From Streptomyces sp. NBC_00353 (lineage in GTDB: Bacteria; Actinomycetota; Actinomycetes; Streptomycetales; Streptomycetaceae): DNA of 64,000 nt. The notes under the pieces are model-generated. The model was not told where the DNA came from, did no database searches, and worked only from the letters and a program-made list of their open reading frames with translations. The stretch is from assembly GCF_036108815.1 (NCBI RefSeq), contig NZ_CP107985.1, forward strand, positions 9,235,501 to 9,299,500. The letters run 5' to 3'. Positions 50,037 to 58,634 of this stretch are shown here, one piece after another (within the stretch, counting starts at the first letter, position 1; every line of letters starts with the position of its first letter). A program made the translations under genes and the position numbers.

Positions 50037-50996
50037 TCAGGCGGTCGTTGCGGCGGCCGCGAGCATGTCGACGGAGATCTGCCACAGGCGGGCCGCGTGC
50101 TGCGGGTCCAGGGCGTGGGCGGCGACCCCGCGTCGTACGCCGGGCTGGTGAGGGCGGGCCTCATTGCAGTCTTCGAAGTACCGGCCGGTTACGCCCTCGG
50201 TCAGCGGGGAGGCGGCGAGCAGTACCGAGGTCGCGGCACCCTGCTCGATGTTCTTCCAGGACACGTCGGTGCTGGTGGCGTCGAACGAGGCCGGGCTGTT
50301 GGCGATGTCCCCGATATGGCGGCCGAGTCGGGTGCTGGTGATGCGGCCAGGGTTGAGGGCGTTGACGGCGATCAGGTCGGATGCCCAGCGGCGGCCCGCC
50401 TCGGTGGCGAACAGGACGTTGGCGGTCTTGGACTGGCTGTAGGCCGCCCATGGGTCGTAGGCGTGCTGCTCGAAGTTGATGTCGTCGAAGAGCACGTCGC
50501 CGTTGACGTGGCCGACCGAGCTGACGGAGACCACGCGTGCTCCGCGGGCCGCTGCCAGGTTGCTGTGCAGGCCGGTCGCGAGGGCGAAGTGGCCGAGGTG
50601 GTTGGTGGCGAATTGCATCTCCCAGCCCTCCTTCGTCCGCTGCAGCGGCGGGGCCATCACGCCCGCGTTGAGGGCCAGGATGTGCAGCGGCCCCTGCCAG
50701 GCCTTTACGAAGGCGCGCACCGAGGTCTGGTCGGCGAGGTCGAGCATCGTTGCGCGCACCGTTCCCGGGCCGCCGGCCGGTGTGATCTCCGCGGCAATCC
50801 TTGCGCCCGCGGCCAGGTCGCGGACGCCGATGGTGACCTCCGCACCGGCAGCGGCCAGGACGCGCGCGGTTTCGCGTCCGATGCCGGAGGTTCCCCCGGT
50901 GACGATGGCATGGCGGCCGTTGAGGTCGACGTCGGCCAGCACCTCGGCGGCGGTCGTCTGTGCCCCGAAGGGGGTGGTGATGAGGTTGTCGGTCAT
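50037..50996 (-). CDS. Short-chain dehydrogenase/reductase (retinol-dehydrogenase-like)
   Basis: A 319-residue SDR with every catalytic feature: cofactor loop VTGGTSGIGRETAR, NAGVMAPP, VSVSSVGHV for Ser and AAYSQSKTANVLFATE for Tyr and Lys, the latter pattern typical of the retinol dehydrogenase/WWOX-like branch. It oxidises or reduces an unknown carbonyl/alcohol with NAD(P). ATG 50996 was chosen; an extra upstream frame runs through the operator region. It is divergent from a TetR gene, with two CGGAAC palindromes in the 160-bp spacer. Confidence 0.92.
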   Translation of the reverse strand: MTDNLITTPFGAQTTAAEVLADVDLNGRHAIVTGGTSGIGRETARVLAAAGAEVTIGVRDLAAGARIAAEITPAGGPGTVRATMLDLADQTSVRAFVKAWQGPLHILALNAGVMAPPLQRTKEGWEMQFATNHLGHFALATGLHSNLAAARGARVVSVSSVGHVNGDVLFDDINFEQHAYDPWAAYSQSKTANVLFATEAGRRWASDLIAVNALNPGRITSTRLGRHIGDIANSPASFDATSTDVSWKNIEQGAATSVLLAASPLTEGVTGRYFEDCNEARPHQPGVRRGVAAHALDPQHAARLWQISVDMLAAAATTA

Positions 50997-51077
50997 GACG
51001 CTCTCCATGGAGACGGTGGAATGGGCGGCCGGGCGCGGTTGGTGGCGTGGACGCGCGGGCCGCCGTACTCTCATATC

Positions 51078-51093
51078 CGGAACGGGTTCCGGT
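51078..51093. promoter_or_regulatory. TetR operator CCGGAAC-GG-GTTCCGG
   Basis: A perfect 16-bp inverted repeat 82 bp from the SDR start, with CGGAAC half-sites like those at 34667. Confidence 0.75.
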
Positions 51094-51110
51094 TCGCGCT
51101 TTCGACAGTA

Positions 51111-51130
51111 AGCGGAACTAGTTCCGCTTG
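51111..51130. promoter_or_regulatory. TetR operator, 20-bp palindrome AAGCGGAACTAGTTCCGCTT
   Basis: A perfect 20-bp palindrome, 27 bp before the TetR start codon and 26 bp on centre from 33 bp-spaced neighbour 51078. It should give autoregulation and repression of the divergent SDR. Confidence 0.8.
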
Positions 51131-51156
51131 CAAGTGACGGCAGAAAGGAGTCGGGA

Positions 51157-51741
51157 TTGACCGGCAACGAGGCGGACGCAGCGCGGCACCGCAGGCCCCT
51201 GCGCGCCGACGCGCAACGCAACGAGGACCGGCTGCTGCAGGCAGCAGCAGCCGCCTTCGCCCGCGAGGGTGCGGGCGCCTCGGTCAAGGACATCGCCCGC
51301 GAAGCCGGCGTCGGCGTCGGCACGCTCTACCGCCGGTTCCCTTCCAAGGAGCTGCTGATCGAGGCGACCTACCGGCACGAAGTGCAGCGCCTGTGCGAGG
51401 TGGCACCACACCTCGCGGCCACGCAGCCGCCGGTGGACGCACTGCGGACCTGGATGGAGAGCTTCATCGACTTCATGGCCGCCAAGCACGGCATGGCCGA
51501 CGCGCTGCGCGTGATACTGACCGACGACAGAGAGAGGCTGCACACTCGGGCTCTGCTCGCCGACGCCATCGACCACCTGCTCGCCCCCGCAAAAGGCCGG
51601 TCAGTGGCACGGCCGGATGTCAGCGCCCAGGACGTACTGATGGCCCTCGGCGGGATCAGCCTCATGGCTTCAAACGAGGAACAGGGTGACCTGGCCACCA
51701 GGCTCATCGACCTGCTCCTGCATGGCATCGTGGCGAGCTGA
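51157..51741 (+). CDS. TetR-family transcriptional regulator
   Basis: A 194-residue protein. HTH: LRADAQRNEDRLLQAAAAAF then AREGAGASVKDIAREAGVGV and GTLYRRFPSKELLIEATYRH; the ligand domain contains LRTWMESFIDFMAAKHGMAD. It is a paralogue of the regulator at 34712-35302, sharing the VGxGTxYRxFP recognition region and CGGAAC-type operators, so the two may cross-regulate. TTG 51157 follows AAAGGAG by about 8 nt. Its likely target is the divergent SDR. Confidence 0.9.
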   Translation: MTGNEADAARHRRPLRADAQRNEDRLLQAAAAAFAREGAGASVKDIAREAGVGVGTLYRRFPSKELLIEATYRHEVQRLCEVAPHLAATQPPVDALRTWMESFIDFMAAKHGMADALRVILTDDRERLHTRALLADAIDHLLAPAKGRSVARPDVSAQDVLMALGGISLMASNEEQGDLATRLIDLLLHGIVAS

Positions 51742-51903
51742 CACGATCAGGCGGGCTCCAGGCGGACGCATCTTGCGGTGCTGGGAGACAGCGCGTCCAG
51801 GATGCGGGACGTGGTGGTGGACCGCACCGAGCCGGGTCGCGGCACGCCCGGGGTGCGGTGCTTCGCCAGATCGGTGCACGGCCTTCTCGTCGAGCGTTGC
51901 CAT
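51670..51903 (-). pseudogene. Frame with strong ribosome-binding site, probably a decayed gene start
   Basis: ATG 51903 follows CAGGAGGAATGCC, an excellent ribosome-binding site, and begins MATLDEKAVHRSGEAPHPGR. The first residues resemble starts of SDR proteins (MxTLxxKxV), but the rest has no recognisable fold and the frame ends antisense within the TetR 3' end. The promoter and start of a lost gene seem the best reading. Confidence 0.25.
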
Positions 51904-52228
51904 GGCATTCCTCCTGGTCCGTGATTTGTTCGGGGCGGGCCGACTGTGTTTTGCGCCGTCGCCGACGGGACAAGGGGACGTTGCCGGCACGGTCCGTCAG
52001 TAGTGGCAGGTTGCCGGTCCTGATGGGGCACGGCCGCTCCGCGGACGAGCGCACAGCGGCCGCCTTGCGCGTTCCGGTGAGATCACCCGCTCTGACGTCC
52101 TGTCGCGCTTCCACGACTCGAGGGTGCGCTGCCACCAGGGGCGACGCTACGACCGGCTTCCTTTCTGTTGGTAGGCGCGGCCTTCCATCGGATACGGCCG
52201 AGCGAATGGGGTGCTGCGCAAAGCGCGC
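51904..52228. other. Region with no recognised gene
   Basis: No protein family or RNA was recognised. It lies between a decayed gene start and LysR/IS debris. Confidence 0.35.
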
Positions 52229-52320
52229 TGGTTTCACGCGGTTGCCGATGGACCGAACGTCGGTCGGGCCAACGAGCGGCTGCTGATCGCCGGACCTACC
52301 CTCTCGCGGCAGATCAAGGT
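52229..52320 (+). pseudogene. LysR N-terminal fragment
   Basis: The plus strand reads WFHAVADGPNVGRANERLLI then AGPTLSRQIKVRER, clearly the start of a LysR HTH. It closely parallels the intact regulator at 46879-47826 (YFVAVAEELNFSRAAERLLI, AGPSLSQQIKALER), indicating a decayed duplicate. It is cut by the transposase fragment that follows. Confidence 0.6.
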
Positions 52321-52600
52321 GCGTGAGCGTGGCTCCCGGACGGTCCAGGGAGTCCGAACTCTTCGCTTCTCGGCGGTGTGCCGATGATGATCGTCCACGA
52401 CAGCACCGAGACTGTCGGTCGCCGCCACGTCGCCGCCGAAGGGACGGTCCCGGTGCATCCGGAAGCGGTCGCCTTCGCCGGAACGTCGATCACTTGGCGG
52501 TGAACGCACCACCGCCTGCCCCGCTTTGGCGCCTCGTCCGGCAACAACGGCTCTGTCTGCGCCCACTGCGCGTCTGTCAACGGCACACCGGACCAACCAT
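52314..52600 (-). pseudogene. IS5-family transposase N-terminal fragment
   Basis: The minus-strand frame reads GVPLTDAQWAQTEPLLPDEA then PKRGRRWCVHRQVIDVPAKA. LTDAQWAxxEPLLP is the usual start of actinobacterial IS5-type transposases. The expected VIDAIAFKFQTG region is already corrupted, and the catalytic domain is missing. Sequence from 52601 to 52763 is non-coding and includes the transporter promoter. Confidence 0.65.
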
Positions 52601-52763
52601 CCGATGGTCGGAACGAATTGCCCCAGCGAATATCCGGTCGCGGCCGACTGGGTCGGTCCTCCTGAATTGCCACATTCTGAAGGTCGCTCGATATGTGCTC
52701 TGAGCCCCTCACATCTGGACATGTTCGACAGTGCTGCCCCAACCCGACCATAGGGTTTGGGTC

Positions 52764-54164
52764 ATGAATTCCTCCTCGTCCGCCAGTCCTTTGCCGCCTG
52801 GGGCAAGCAGAACGATGCGTCCGGTACTCGGCCCCAGCTGGTTCGCGGCCGTCATGGGCACTGGCATCGTCGCCAACGCCGCGGTCACCCTGCCCCGGAG
52901 CTTCCACGGACTGCGGACCGCGGCCACGGTGGTCTGGCTGGGCGCCGCGCTACTGCTGATGGTGCTGGCCGTCCGTTACCTCCGGCAGCGGGCGCTGCGG
53001 GTACACGCGGCTGATCCGATGGTGGCCCAGTTCTTCGGTGCGCCGCCGATGGCGCTGCTCACGGTGGGCGCCGGGGCGCTGCTGCTCGGCCGGAGCCTGA
53101 TCGGGCTCGAGGCGGCGCTGGCTGTGGACTGGGTTCTCTGGTCGCTCGGTACCGCGCTCGGTCTTGCCACTGCTTGCGCGGTGCCTTATCTGATGGTCAC
53201 CCGCCACCGCTTCGCGCCGGACGCGGCGTTCGGCGGCTGGCTGATGCCGGTGGTGCCGCCGATGGTCTCCGCCGCGACGGGCGCGCTGCTCGTCCCCTAC
53301 ACACCGGCCGGGCAGCTGCGGCTGGCCCTGCTGCTGGGCTGCTACGCGATGCTCGGGCTCGGTCTCGTTGCGGCACTGCTGGTGCTGGCCATGATCTACA
53401 GCCGCCTGGTGCACCACGACGCACCCACCGGAACGGTGGTGCCCACGGTGTGGATCGGCCTGGGAGCGTTGGGCCAGTCGGTGACGGCGCTCGGTGCGCT
53501 GGCCGTGGTGGCGCCGAGCGTGCTGCCCGCGCCCTACGCGCGGGGCACCGCGGTCTTCGCGCTGCTGGGCGGAATCGTGGTGTGGGGCTTCGCCATGCTG
53601 TGGCTGGCGCTCGCCATAGGGCTGACTGTGCGGACGATCCGTGCCGGACTGCCCTTCGCCCCCACTTGGTGGTCCTTCATCTTCCCGGTCGGCGCCTGCG
53701 TGACTGCTACCGGCACCCTTGCTGCGCGGACCGGCTCGGAGCCGTTCATCTGGACGGCCGTCGTGCTGTATGCGCTGCTCGTCATCGCCTGGGTGGTGGT
53801 GGCCGGCCACTCCCTACGCCACACCGCCAAGCATGTGCGCCGCCAGCCCGTCGCCGGGCACGCGCGCCGGCGGTCCGTCGAGCCGGACCTGCGGCTCGAT
53901 GTGGCTCCCGTACTCAGTGGCACCGTCCGCACCGCCATCGACGGCCGCCCGATCTCCGAGGCCCGCGTCACTCTCCTCGACCCGGTGGGCGACATCGTCG
54001 GCATCACGCTCACCGCCGAGGACGGCTCTTACGCCTTCACCGATCTCGAAGCCGACCGCTACACCGTCGTAGCTGCGGGGTACCCGGCTCAAGCGGCACC
54101 CCTCACCCTCGCTGCCACCGGCCAGGACGCCTTCGATCTGACGCTGGCACACGACGAGGGATGA
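52764..54164 (+). CDS. TDT/SLAC1-family transporter with C-terminal carboxypeptidase-regulatory-like domain
   Basis: A 466-residue protein. Residues about 20-350 form ten hydrophobic helices of the tellurite-resistance/dicarboxylate transporter (TehA, SLAC1) family, opening LGPSWFAAVMGTGIVANAAV. After a basic linker (RHTAKHVRRQPVAGHARRRS) an 80-residue beta domain follows: LSGTVRTAIDGRPISEARVT then LLDPVGDIVGITLTAEDGSY, AFTDLEADRYTVVAAGYPAQ. This is a carboxypeptidase-regulatory-like (transthyretin-like) fold, normally seen outside the cell or attached to other actinomycete transporters. An anion or weak-acid channel role is likely. TAGGGT ends 7 nt before ATG 52764 and no ribosome-binding site is present, suggesting a leaderless mRNA. 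Confidence 0.87.
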   Translation: MNSSSSASPLPPGASRTMRPVLGPSWFAAVMGTGIVANAAVTLPRSFHGLRTAATVVWLGAALLLMVLAVRYLRQRALRVHAADPMVAQFFGAPPMALLTVGAGALLLGRSLIGLEAALAVDWVLWSLGTALGLATACAVPYLMVTRHRFAPDAAFGGWLMPVVPPMVSAATGALLVPYTPAGQLRLALLLGCYAMLGLGLVAALLVLAMIYSRLVHHDAPTGTVVPTVWIGLGALGQSVTALGALAVVAPSVLPAPYARGTAVFALLGGIVVWGFAMLWLALAIGLTVRTIRAGLPFAPTWWSFIFPVGACVTATGTLAARTGSEPFIWTAVVLYALLVIAWVVVAGHSLRHTAKHVRRQPVAGHARRRSVEPDLRLDVAPVLSGTVRTAIDGRPISEARVTLLDPVGDIVGITLTAEDGSYAFTDLEADRYTVVAAGYPAQAAPLTLAATGQDAFDLTLAHDEG

Positions 54165-54182
54165 ACAATATCTGTCACTGAT

Positions 54183-54214
54183 GGGGCCCGCTCCGCGCGT
54201 TTGGAGCGGGCCCC
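54183..54214 (+). terminator. Hairpin terminator after the TDT transporter gene
   Basis: Perfect 12-bp arms GGGGCCCGCTCC and GGAGCGGGCCCC with an 8-nt loop, 18 bp past the stop. Confidence 0.85.
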
Positions 54215-54466
54215 GGAGTGGCTCTCGCGTGATCATCGGGGCAGTGGCTTCGGCGAGGTCATTCGGTACGGCATCTGTCATTCGGGACTCAAATGGGCGC
54301 TGTTTCGCGGCGAGGCCGAGGCCACCGCCGACCGCGCCGCGGACCCACTCGCCAGGACGATGCTCCATAGCCACCAGCACTGTCGATGCCATGCGCTGCG
54401 CACGTGTTCTGTGGCCACGCAGCGGTCGGCCGAGGGCCGACCGCCTTCAAGCAGCCGCATGTGGTG

Positions 54467-54922
54467 TCACATCAGCTGCTGATCCCGCCGATTGCGCAGT
54501 GCTGCGAGTCGGGCCATTTGCTCGCCCATGCCGCGTGTCCCGGCCAGCGGCGTGCGGGCGTGCGGCCAGATGGTGCGGACGAGGCTGACATGCCGTGCCC
54601 CGCCGAGGGCCACAACGGGGTCGAGGAGCACGATGTCGCGCATGGTCGCCTGCTTCAGGAGGACTTGGGCCGTTATGGCGTCGGCAGCGCCATGGGGTGT
54701 GTCGTACGGCTCGATGACGTCGTCGAGGTCGAGCAGGCCGTGGCGTGCAGAGAGGATGAGCAGCCGATCGGGCTGCAGTGCATCAGCCGCCTTACGGCAC
54801 GCACGGTGATACGAGCCGACATACATATCTGCCGCTCGTGCGCGCCGGCCCAGTTTGCGGCTACCGCACGGGATGACGACGAGTTCTGGTTCGAAGCAGT
54901 CGAGATAGTCGTTCGCTGTCAT
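54467..54922 (-). CDS. DUF6884-type (YaaA-like fold) protein
   Basis: A 151-residue protein with VVIPCGSRKLGRRARAADMY then VGSYHRACRKAADALQPDRL and LILSARHGLLDLDDVIEPYD. The PCGxRK start, MYxGxYHR and LILSARHGLL motifs are those of the DUF6884 family, a compact Rossmann-like group related to YaaA/archaeosine-type domains, common in Streptomyces and on their plasmids; function is unknown. No strong ribosome-binding site precedes ATG 54922. It converges with the transporter across 300 bp that hold only the terminator. Confidence 0.78.
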   Translation of the reverse strand: MTANDYLDCFEPELVVIPCGSRKLGRRARAADMYVGSYHRACRKAADALQPDRLLILSARHGLLDLDDVIEPYDTPHGAADAITAQVLLKQATMRDIVLLDPVVALGGARHVSLVRTIWPHARTPLAGTRGMGEQMARLAALRNRRDQQLM

Positions 54923-55436
54923 TCCTGTCGTCCTGCCTGTTGGCGTGTGATGTGAGCGGCACCACTACTGTGCTCACCCGGTACGAGTCTCATCCGAGAC
55001 GGTGTCGCCGGTCTGTCGACCGGGGAACCGGTGATGTGGGACCGGCGGTGGGGTCGACTCGGCGGCCGTGAGATCGCGGCTGATGACCTACAACCGAGCT
55101 CTGGACCGAGGCGATGTCGGGGCGCGTGGACTACGAGCCCTCGGATCAGGACGCGCGGCACCGGAAATCAGGTCTCAGCCGTGCGGTGGCAGCGTTCCAC
55201 CCGTAAGCCACCTTTCTGCCGCAATGTCCTGATGTGACGCTGTTATGGCATTCCTGAGTCTCTCTCTCGGCAGCCGCGATGCCATAGCGTCGGTGGTCCG
55301 ACAGGGTCGGATGGGTTCGCCTCCACGACGGATGTTCAGTGGAAGTGAAGTCTGCGGGCACGATGAGTGATGACCGGGCAGTCCGGGCGTGTCCATCATC
55401 GGTAGATCTGAATGAGGAAAGAAGGCGATCCACACA
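54923..55436. other. Divergent spacer, nothing recognised
   Basis: About 510 bp between the DUF6884 and 2-oxoglutarate dehydrogenase genes. No protein-like frame; it holds both promoters by position. Confidence 0.4.
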
Positions 55437-58154
55437 GTGGCGTCGCAATCACGCTTCGGCATCAACGAATGGCTCGTGGACGAACAGTACGAGCGATACC
55501 TGCACGACCCCGGCTCGGTCGACCAGACCTGGAGGGAGTTCTTCGCCTCCGCGGCCCCCGTGGCCGTTCCGCAGGCACGTAACAGCGCGATGACTGCGCA
55601 TGACAGCACGGACGAGGCGGCGATCAAGGCGGTGCGTGTTGCCGCGCTCATCGACGCGTATCGAGTCCGCGGACACTTGGTGGCCGATACCGACCCGCTC
55701 GCGACAGGGCGGGTGGCGGCACATCCGGAACTCGACATCATGGCATTCGGGCTCCGAGACGATGACCTGCAAAGTGAGTTCGTCGTCGACGGCTTTGCCG
55801 GGCACGCCACCATGACTCTTCGCAACGTGCTGAATGCTCTGCAGGAGTTCTACTGCCGTACCGTCGGCACCGAGTACATGCACATCCAAAGCTCCCAGGA
55901 ACGTCGCTGGGTCCAGCAGCGGATCGAGTCGCCTCAGCCCCGGCCGGACGTCGCCGAACAATTGCAGATTCTCTACCGGTTGGGTGCGGCAGAGGCCTTC
56001 GAGACGTTCCTGCAGACCAAGTATGTGGGCCACAAACGGTATTCACTTGAAGGCGGCGAGTCGGCGATCGTGCTGCTCGACGCCCTGCTGCTCCGCTCCA
56101 TCAGGCATGGGGTGGGGGAAGCTGTCATCGGTATGGCACACCGAGGCCGGCTCAACGTTCTGGCCAACACCATCGGCAAGTCCTACGCAGAGATCTTCCA
56201 TGAGTTCGAGGATGCAGTAGACATTCGGTCGGTCCAGGGATCCGGCGACGTGAAGTACCACCTCGGTGCGGAAGGGACCTATCGTGCCCTGGGCGGCGGC
56301 ACCATTGCCGTCTCCGTCGTGGCAAACCCCTCGCATCTGGAGATCGTAGGGCCGGTGGCCCAGGGGGTGGTGCGAGCCAAGCAGGAGTCGGCCGCAGACG
56401 GTGGCGAACCCTTCCCCGTATTGCCGATCGTCGTCCACGGCGATGCCGCATTTGCCGGTCAGGGTGTGGTGTCCGAGACGCTGAACATGTCACAGCTGCC
56501 CGGCTACCGCACCGGCGGGACGGTCCACATCGTCATCAACAACCAGGTCGGCTTTACGACCTCGCCCGCCAACGGCCGTTCGAGTACATACGCCACCGAC
56601 GTGGCACGGTCGGTCGAGGCCCCGATCTTCCACGTCAACGGAGACGACCCCGAGGCCGTTGTCCGGGTCGCGCGCCTGGCCTTCGACTATCGTCAGACGT
56701 TCCACAAGGACGTGGTTGTCGATCTGATCTGCTACCGGCGCCACGGGCACAGCGAGGTCGATGATCCATCCATCACTCAGCCGGCGATGTACGACCGCAT
56801 CGACGTCAGGGCTTCGGTGCGCAAGCTGTACGCCGAGGCGCTGGTCCGCCGAGGGGACATCGGCGAGCGGCAGGTGGAAGGCGCATTGCGGGACTATCAG
56901 GGACACCTTGAGCGGGCCTTCACCGAGACCCGGGGGCTGTCGGTGCCACTCTCTCCGAAGCCTGTGAACCCTGTGGCCGCTCAGAATGCAGCCGCCCGCC
57001 CGGTGGCGACCGCGATCACGGAGGCGACCGCCCGGCACGTCATCGCTTCCCAGACCCGTATGCCGGAAGGGTTCACCGTGCACGCACGCGTTCTTCCGCA
57101 GCTCCAGAGGCGTGCCACGATGCTGGATGCGGGAACGATTGACTGGGCCACCGCAGAAACACTGGCCATAGGCTCGCTGTTGCTGGACGGGGTTCCGGTG
57201 CGGCTGGCCGGGCAGGATTCCCGCCGCGGCACGTTCGGCCAACGGCACGCTGTGCTCACCGACCGGCGCACCGGTGTGGAGCACACGCCGCTGAGCTCTC
57301 TCGGCTCGCTGGCCGCGAGCTTTGCACCCTACGACTCGATGTTGTCCGAACTGGGAGCGCTGGCCTTCGAGTACGGCTATTCACTGGCGCGGCCCGACGC
57401 TCTGGTGCTGTGGGAGGCCCAGTTCGGCGACTTCGTCAACGGGGCCCAGACAGTCATCGACGAGTACATCTCGTCATCCGAGCAGAAGTGGGGGCAGCGC
57501 TCCGGGGTGACACTGTTGCTGCCGCACGGCTTGGAAGGGCAGGGGCCCGACCACTCCTCCGGCAGGATCGAGCGATTCCTTCAACTCTGCGCGCAGGGGA
57601 ACATGACCGTCGCCATGCCCTCCCTGCCGGGCAACTACTTCCATCTGCTCAGGCAGCAAGCGCTCAGCGAGCACAGTAGGCCGCTGGTCGTCTTCACTCC
57701 GAAGTCGATGCTGCGGTTGAAGGCAGCCACCTCCGGGCTGACGGAGCTCACCTCGGGCGCGTTCCGTCCGGTCATACCGGACGAGACGGCGGACACCGCT
57801 CGGATCAGGCGTGTGCTGGTGTGCTCGGGCAAGGTCTTCTACGACCTGGACGCCTATCGGCGGAGCGCTGAGCTGTCGGACACGGCGATCGTCCGCCTGG
57901 AGCGTCTCTACCCGTTTCCGGAAAAGGAGCTGAGCGCGGAACTCGCCCGATTCTCCGCCGAGGCCGAGGTGCGATGGGTGCAGGAGGAGCCGGAGAACCA
58001 AGGAGCATGGTCCTTCGTGGGGCCCTATGTGCACCGGCTGGCGAGCCGTCCCATCGAATGCATCAGCCGGCCGGAGGCGCCGGCCCCCGCCGTGGGGTCT
58101 GCCCGACGGCATGCCGGCGAACAGAAGGATCTCCTGATGTCAGCCTTCCACTGA
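55437..58154 (+). CDS. sucA: 2-oxoglutarate dehydrogenase E1 / 2-oxoglutarate decarboxylase, Kgd type lacking the E2-like domain
   Basis: A 905-residue thiamin-diphosphate enzyme. It begins with the Kgd/OdhA N-terminal helix FGINEWLVDEQYERYLHDPG SVDQTW, then passes almost directly into the E1 domain (IKAVRVAALIDAYRVRGHLV). Active-site features are present: GMAHRGRLNVLANTIGKSYA, GSGDVKYHLG, VHGDAAFAGQGVVSETLNMS, INNQVGFTT (cofactor loop), ICYRRHGHSEVDDPSITQP and DSRRGTFGQRHAVL. Actinobacterial OdhA/Kgd proteins usually carry an E2-like acyltransferase domain of about 300 residues between helix and E1 and total about 1,230 residues; here it is missing cleanly. This may be a second, specialised paralogue. 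GTG 55437 follows GAAGG by 12 nt. It is monocistronic, ended by a strong hairpin. Confidence 0.93.
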   Translation: MASQSRFGINEWLVDEQYERYLHDPGSVDQTWREFFASAAPVAVPQARNSAMTAHDSTDEAAIKAVRVAALIDAYRVRGHLVADTDPLATGRVAAHPELDIMAFGLRDDDLQSEFVVDGFAGHATMTLRNVLNALQEFYCRTVGTEYMHIQSSQERRWVQQRIESPQPRPDVAEQLQILYRLGAAEAFETFLQTKYVGHKRYSLEGGESAIVLLDALLLRSIRHGVGEAVIGMAHRGRLNVLANTIGKSYAEIFHEFEDAVDIRSVQGSGDVKYHLGAEGTYRALGGGTIAVSVVANPSHLEIVGPVAQGVVRAKQESAADGGEPFPVLPIVVHGDAAFAGQGVVSETLNMSQLPGYRTGGTVHIVINNQVGFTTSPANGRSSTYATDVARSVEAPIFHVNGDDPEAVVRVARLAFDYRQTFHKDVVVDLICYRRHGHSEVDDPSITQPAMYDRIDVRASVRKLYAEALVRRGDIGERQVEGALRDYQGHLERAFTETRGLSVPLSPKPVNPVAAQNAAARPVATAITEATARHVIASQTRMPEGFTVHARVLPQLQRRATMLDAGTIDWATAETLAIGSLLLDGVPVRLAGQDSRRGTFGQRHAVLTDRRTGVEHTPLSSLGSLAASFAPYDSMLSELGALAFEYGYSLARPDALVLWEAQFGDFVNGAQTVIDEYISSSEQKWGQRSGVTLLLPHGLEGQGPDHSSGRIERFLQLCAQGNMTVAMPSLPGNYFHLLRQQALSEHSRPLVVFTPKSMLRLKAATSGLTELTSGAFRPVIPDETADTARIRRVLVCSGKVFYDLDAYRRSAELSDTAIVRLERLYPFPEKELSAELARFSAEAEVRWVQEEPENQGAWSFVGPYVHRLASRPIECISRPEAPAPAVGSARRHAGEQKDLLMSAFH

Positions 58155-58216
58155 CCCTGCCACGTACGACGGCGCCGAAGACGGGCTCGCGCACTACGGC
58201 CCACGGGCCTTTTGTT

Positions 58217-58253
58217 CCGGACACCCCTCGGACCGGATCCGAGGGGTGTCCGG
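58217..58253 (+). terminator. Strong hairpin terminator after the 2-oxoglutarate dehydrogenase gene
   Basis: Perfect 16-bp arms CCGGACACCCCTCGGA and TCCGAGGGGTGTCCGG with a 5-nt loop, 63 bp past the stop. Confidence 0.9.
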
Positions 58254-58445
58254 TTGCATGGGGCCTGCACGTCAGCGCCATGCCGGCGCAGCACCAGTGC
58301 CCTGGCATCCGACGGCTGTCAAGAAGTCGGGCTGCGGCCAAAGGCGCGCGTGCACAGCGACGCGGCGTACGGGCTTCGCGCAACCAACAAGTGCGTCCTG
58401 CCCCGGGGGCATGTTGTGGAGCAGCCGGCTGGCTGAGGCCAGGGC

Positions 58446-58634
58446 TCAGGACCCGAAGGGCCCCATGCTCTGGCTCTTGGCGTTCTGCGTGCCCAGTCCT
58501 TGTGCGAGTCCCTGGTCCACTGCCCCGCGCTCCAGCGCCCCGCGTTCCCCCGAGCCGCCTCTGCGCCGCAGTAGGACCAAGCAGCCCCCGACCGCGGCCG
58601 CGAGCACAACCACCATGGAAACAATGAAGATCAT
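58446..58634 (-). CDS. Small single-pass membrane protein
   Basis: A 62-residue protein. One N-terminal helix (FIVSMVVVLAAAVGGCLVLL) is followed by a basic RRR turn and a polar tail ending AKSQSMGPFGS, giving an outside-N topology by charge. It resembles small Streptomyces membrane proteins of the DUF6479 kind, though this is uncertain. GGGGGACCC lies directly before ATG 58634. It converges with the dehydrogenase terminator region. Confidence 0.55.
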   Translation of the reverse strand: MIFIVSMVVVLAAAVGGCLVLLRRRGGSGERGALERGAVDQGLAQGLGTQNAKSQSMGPFGS

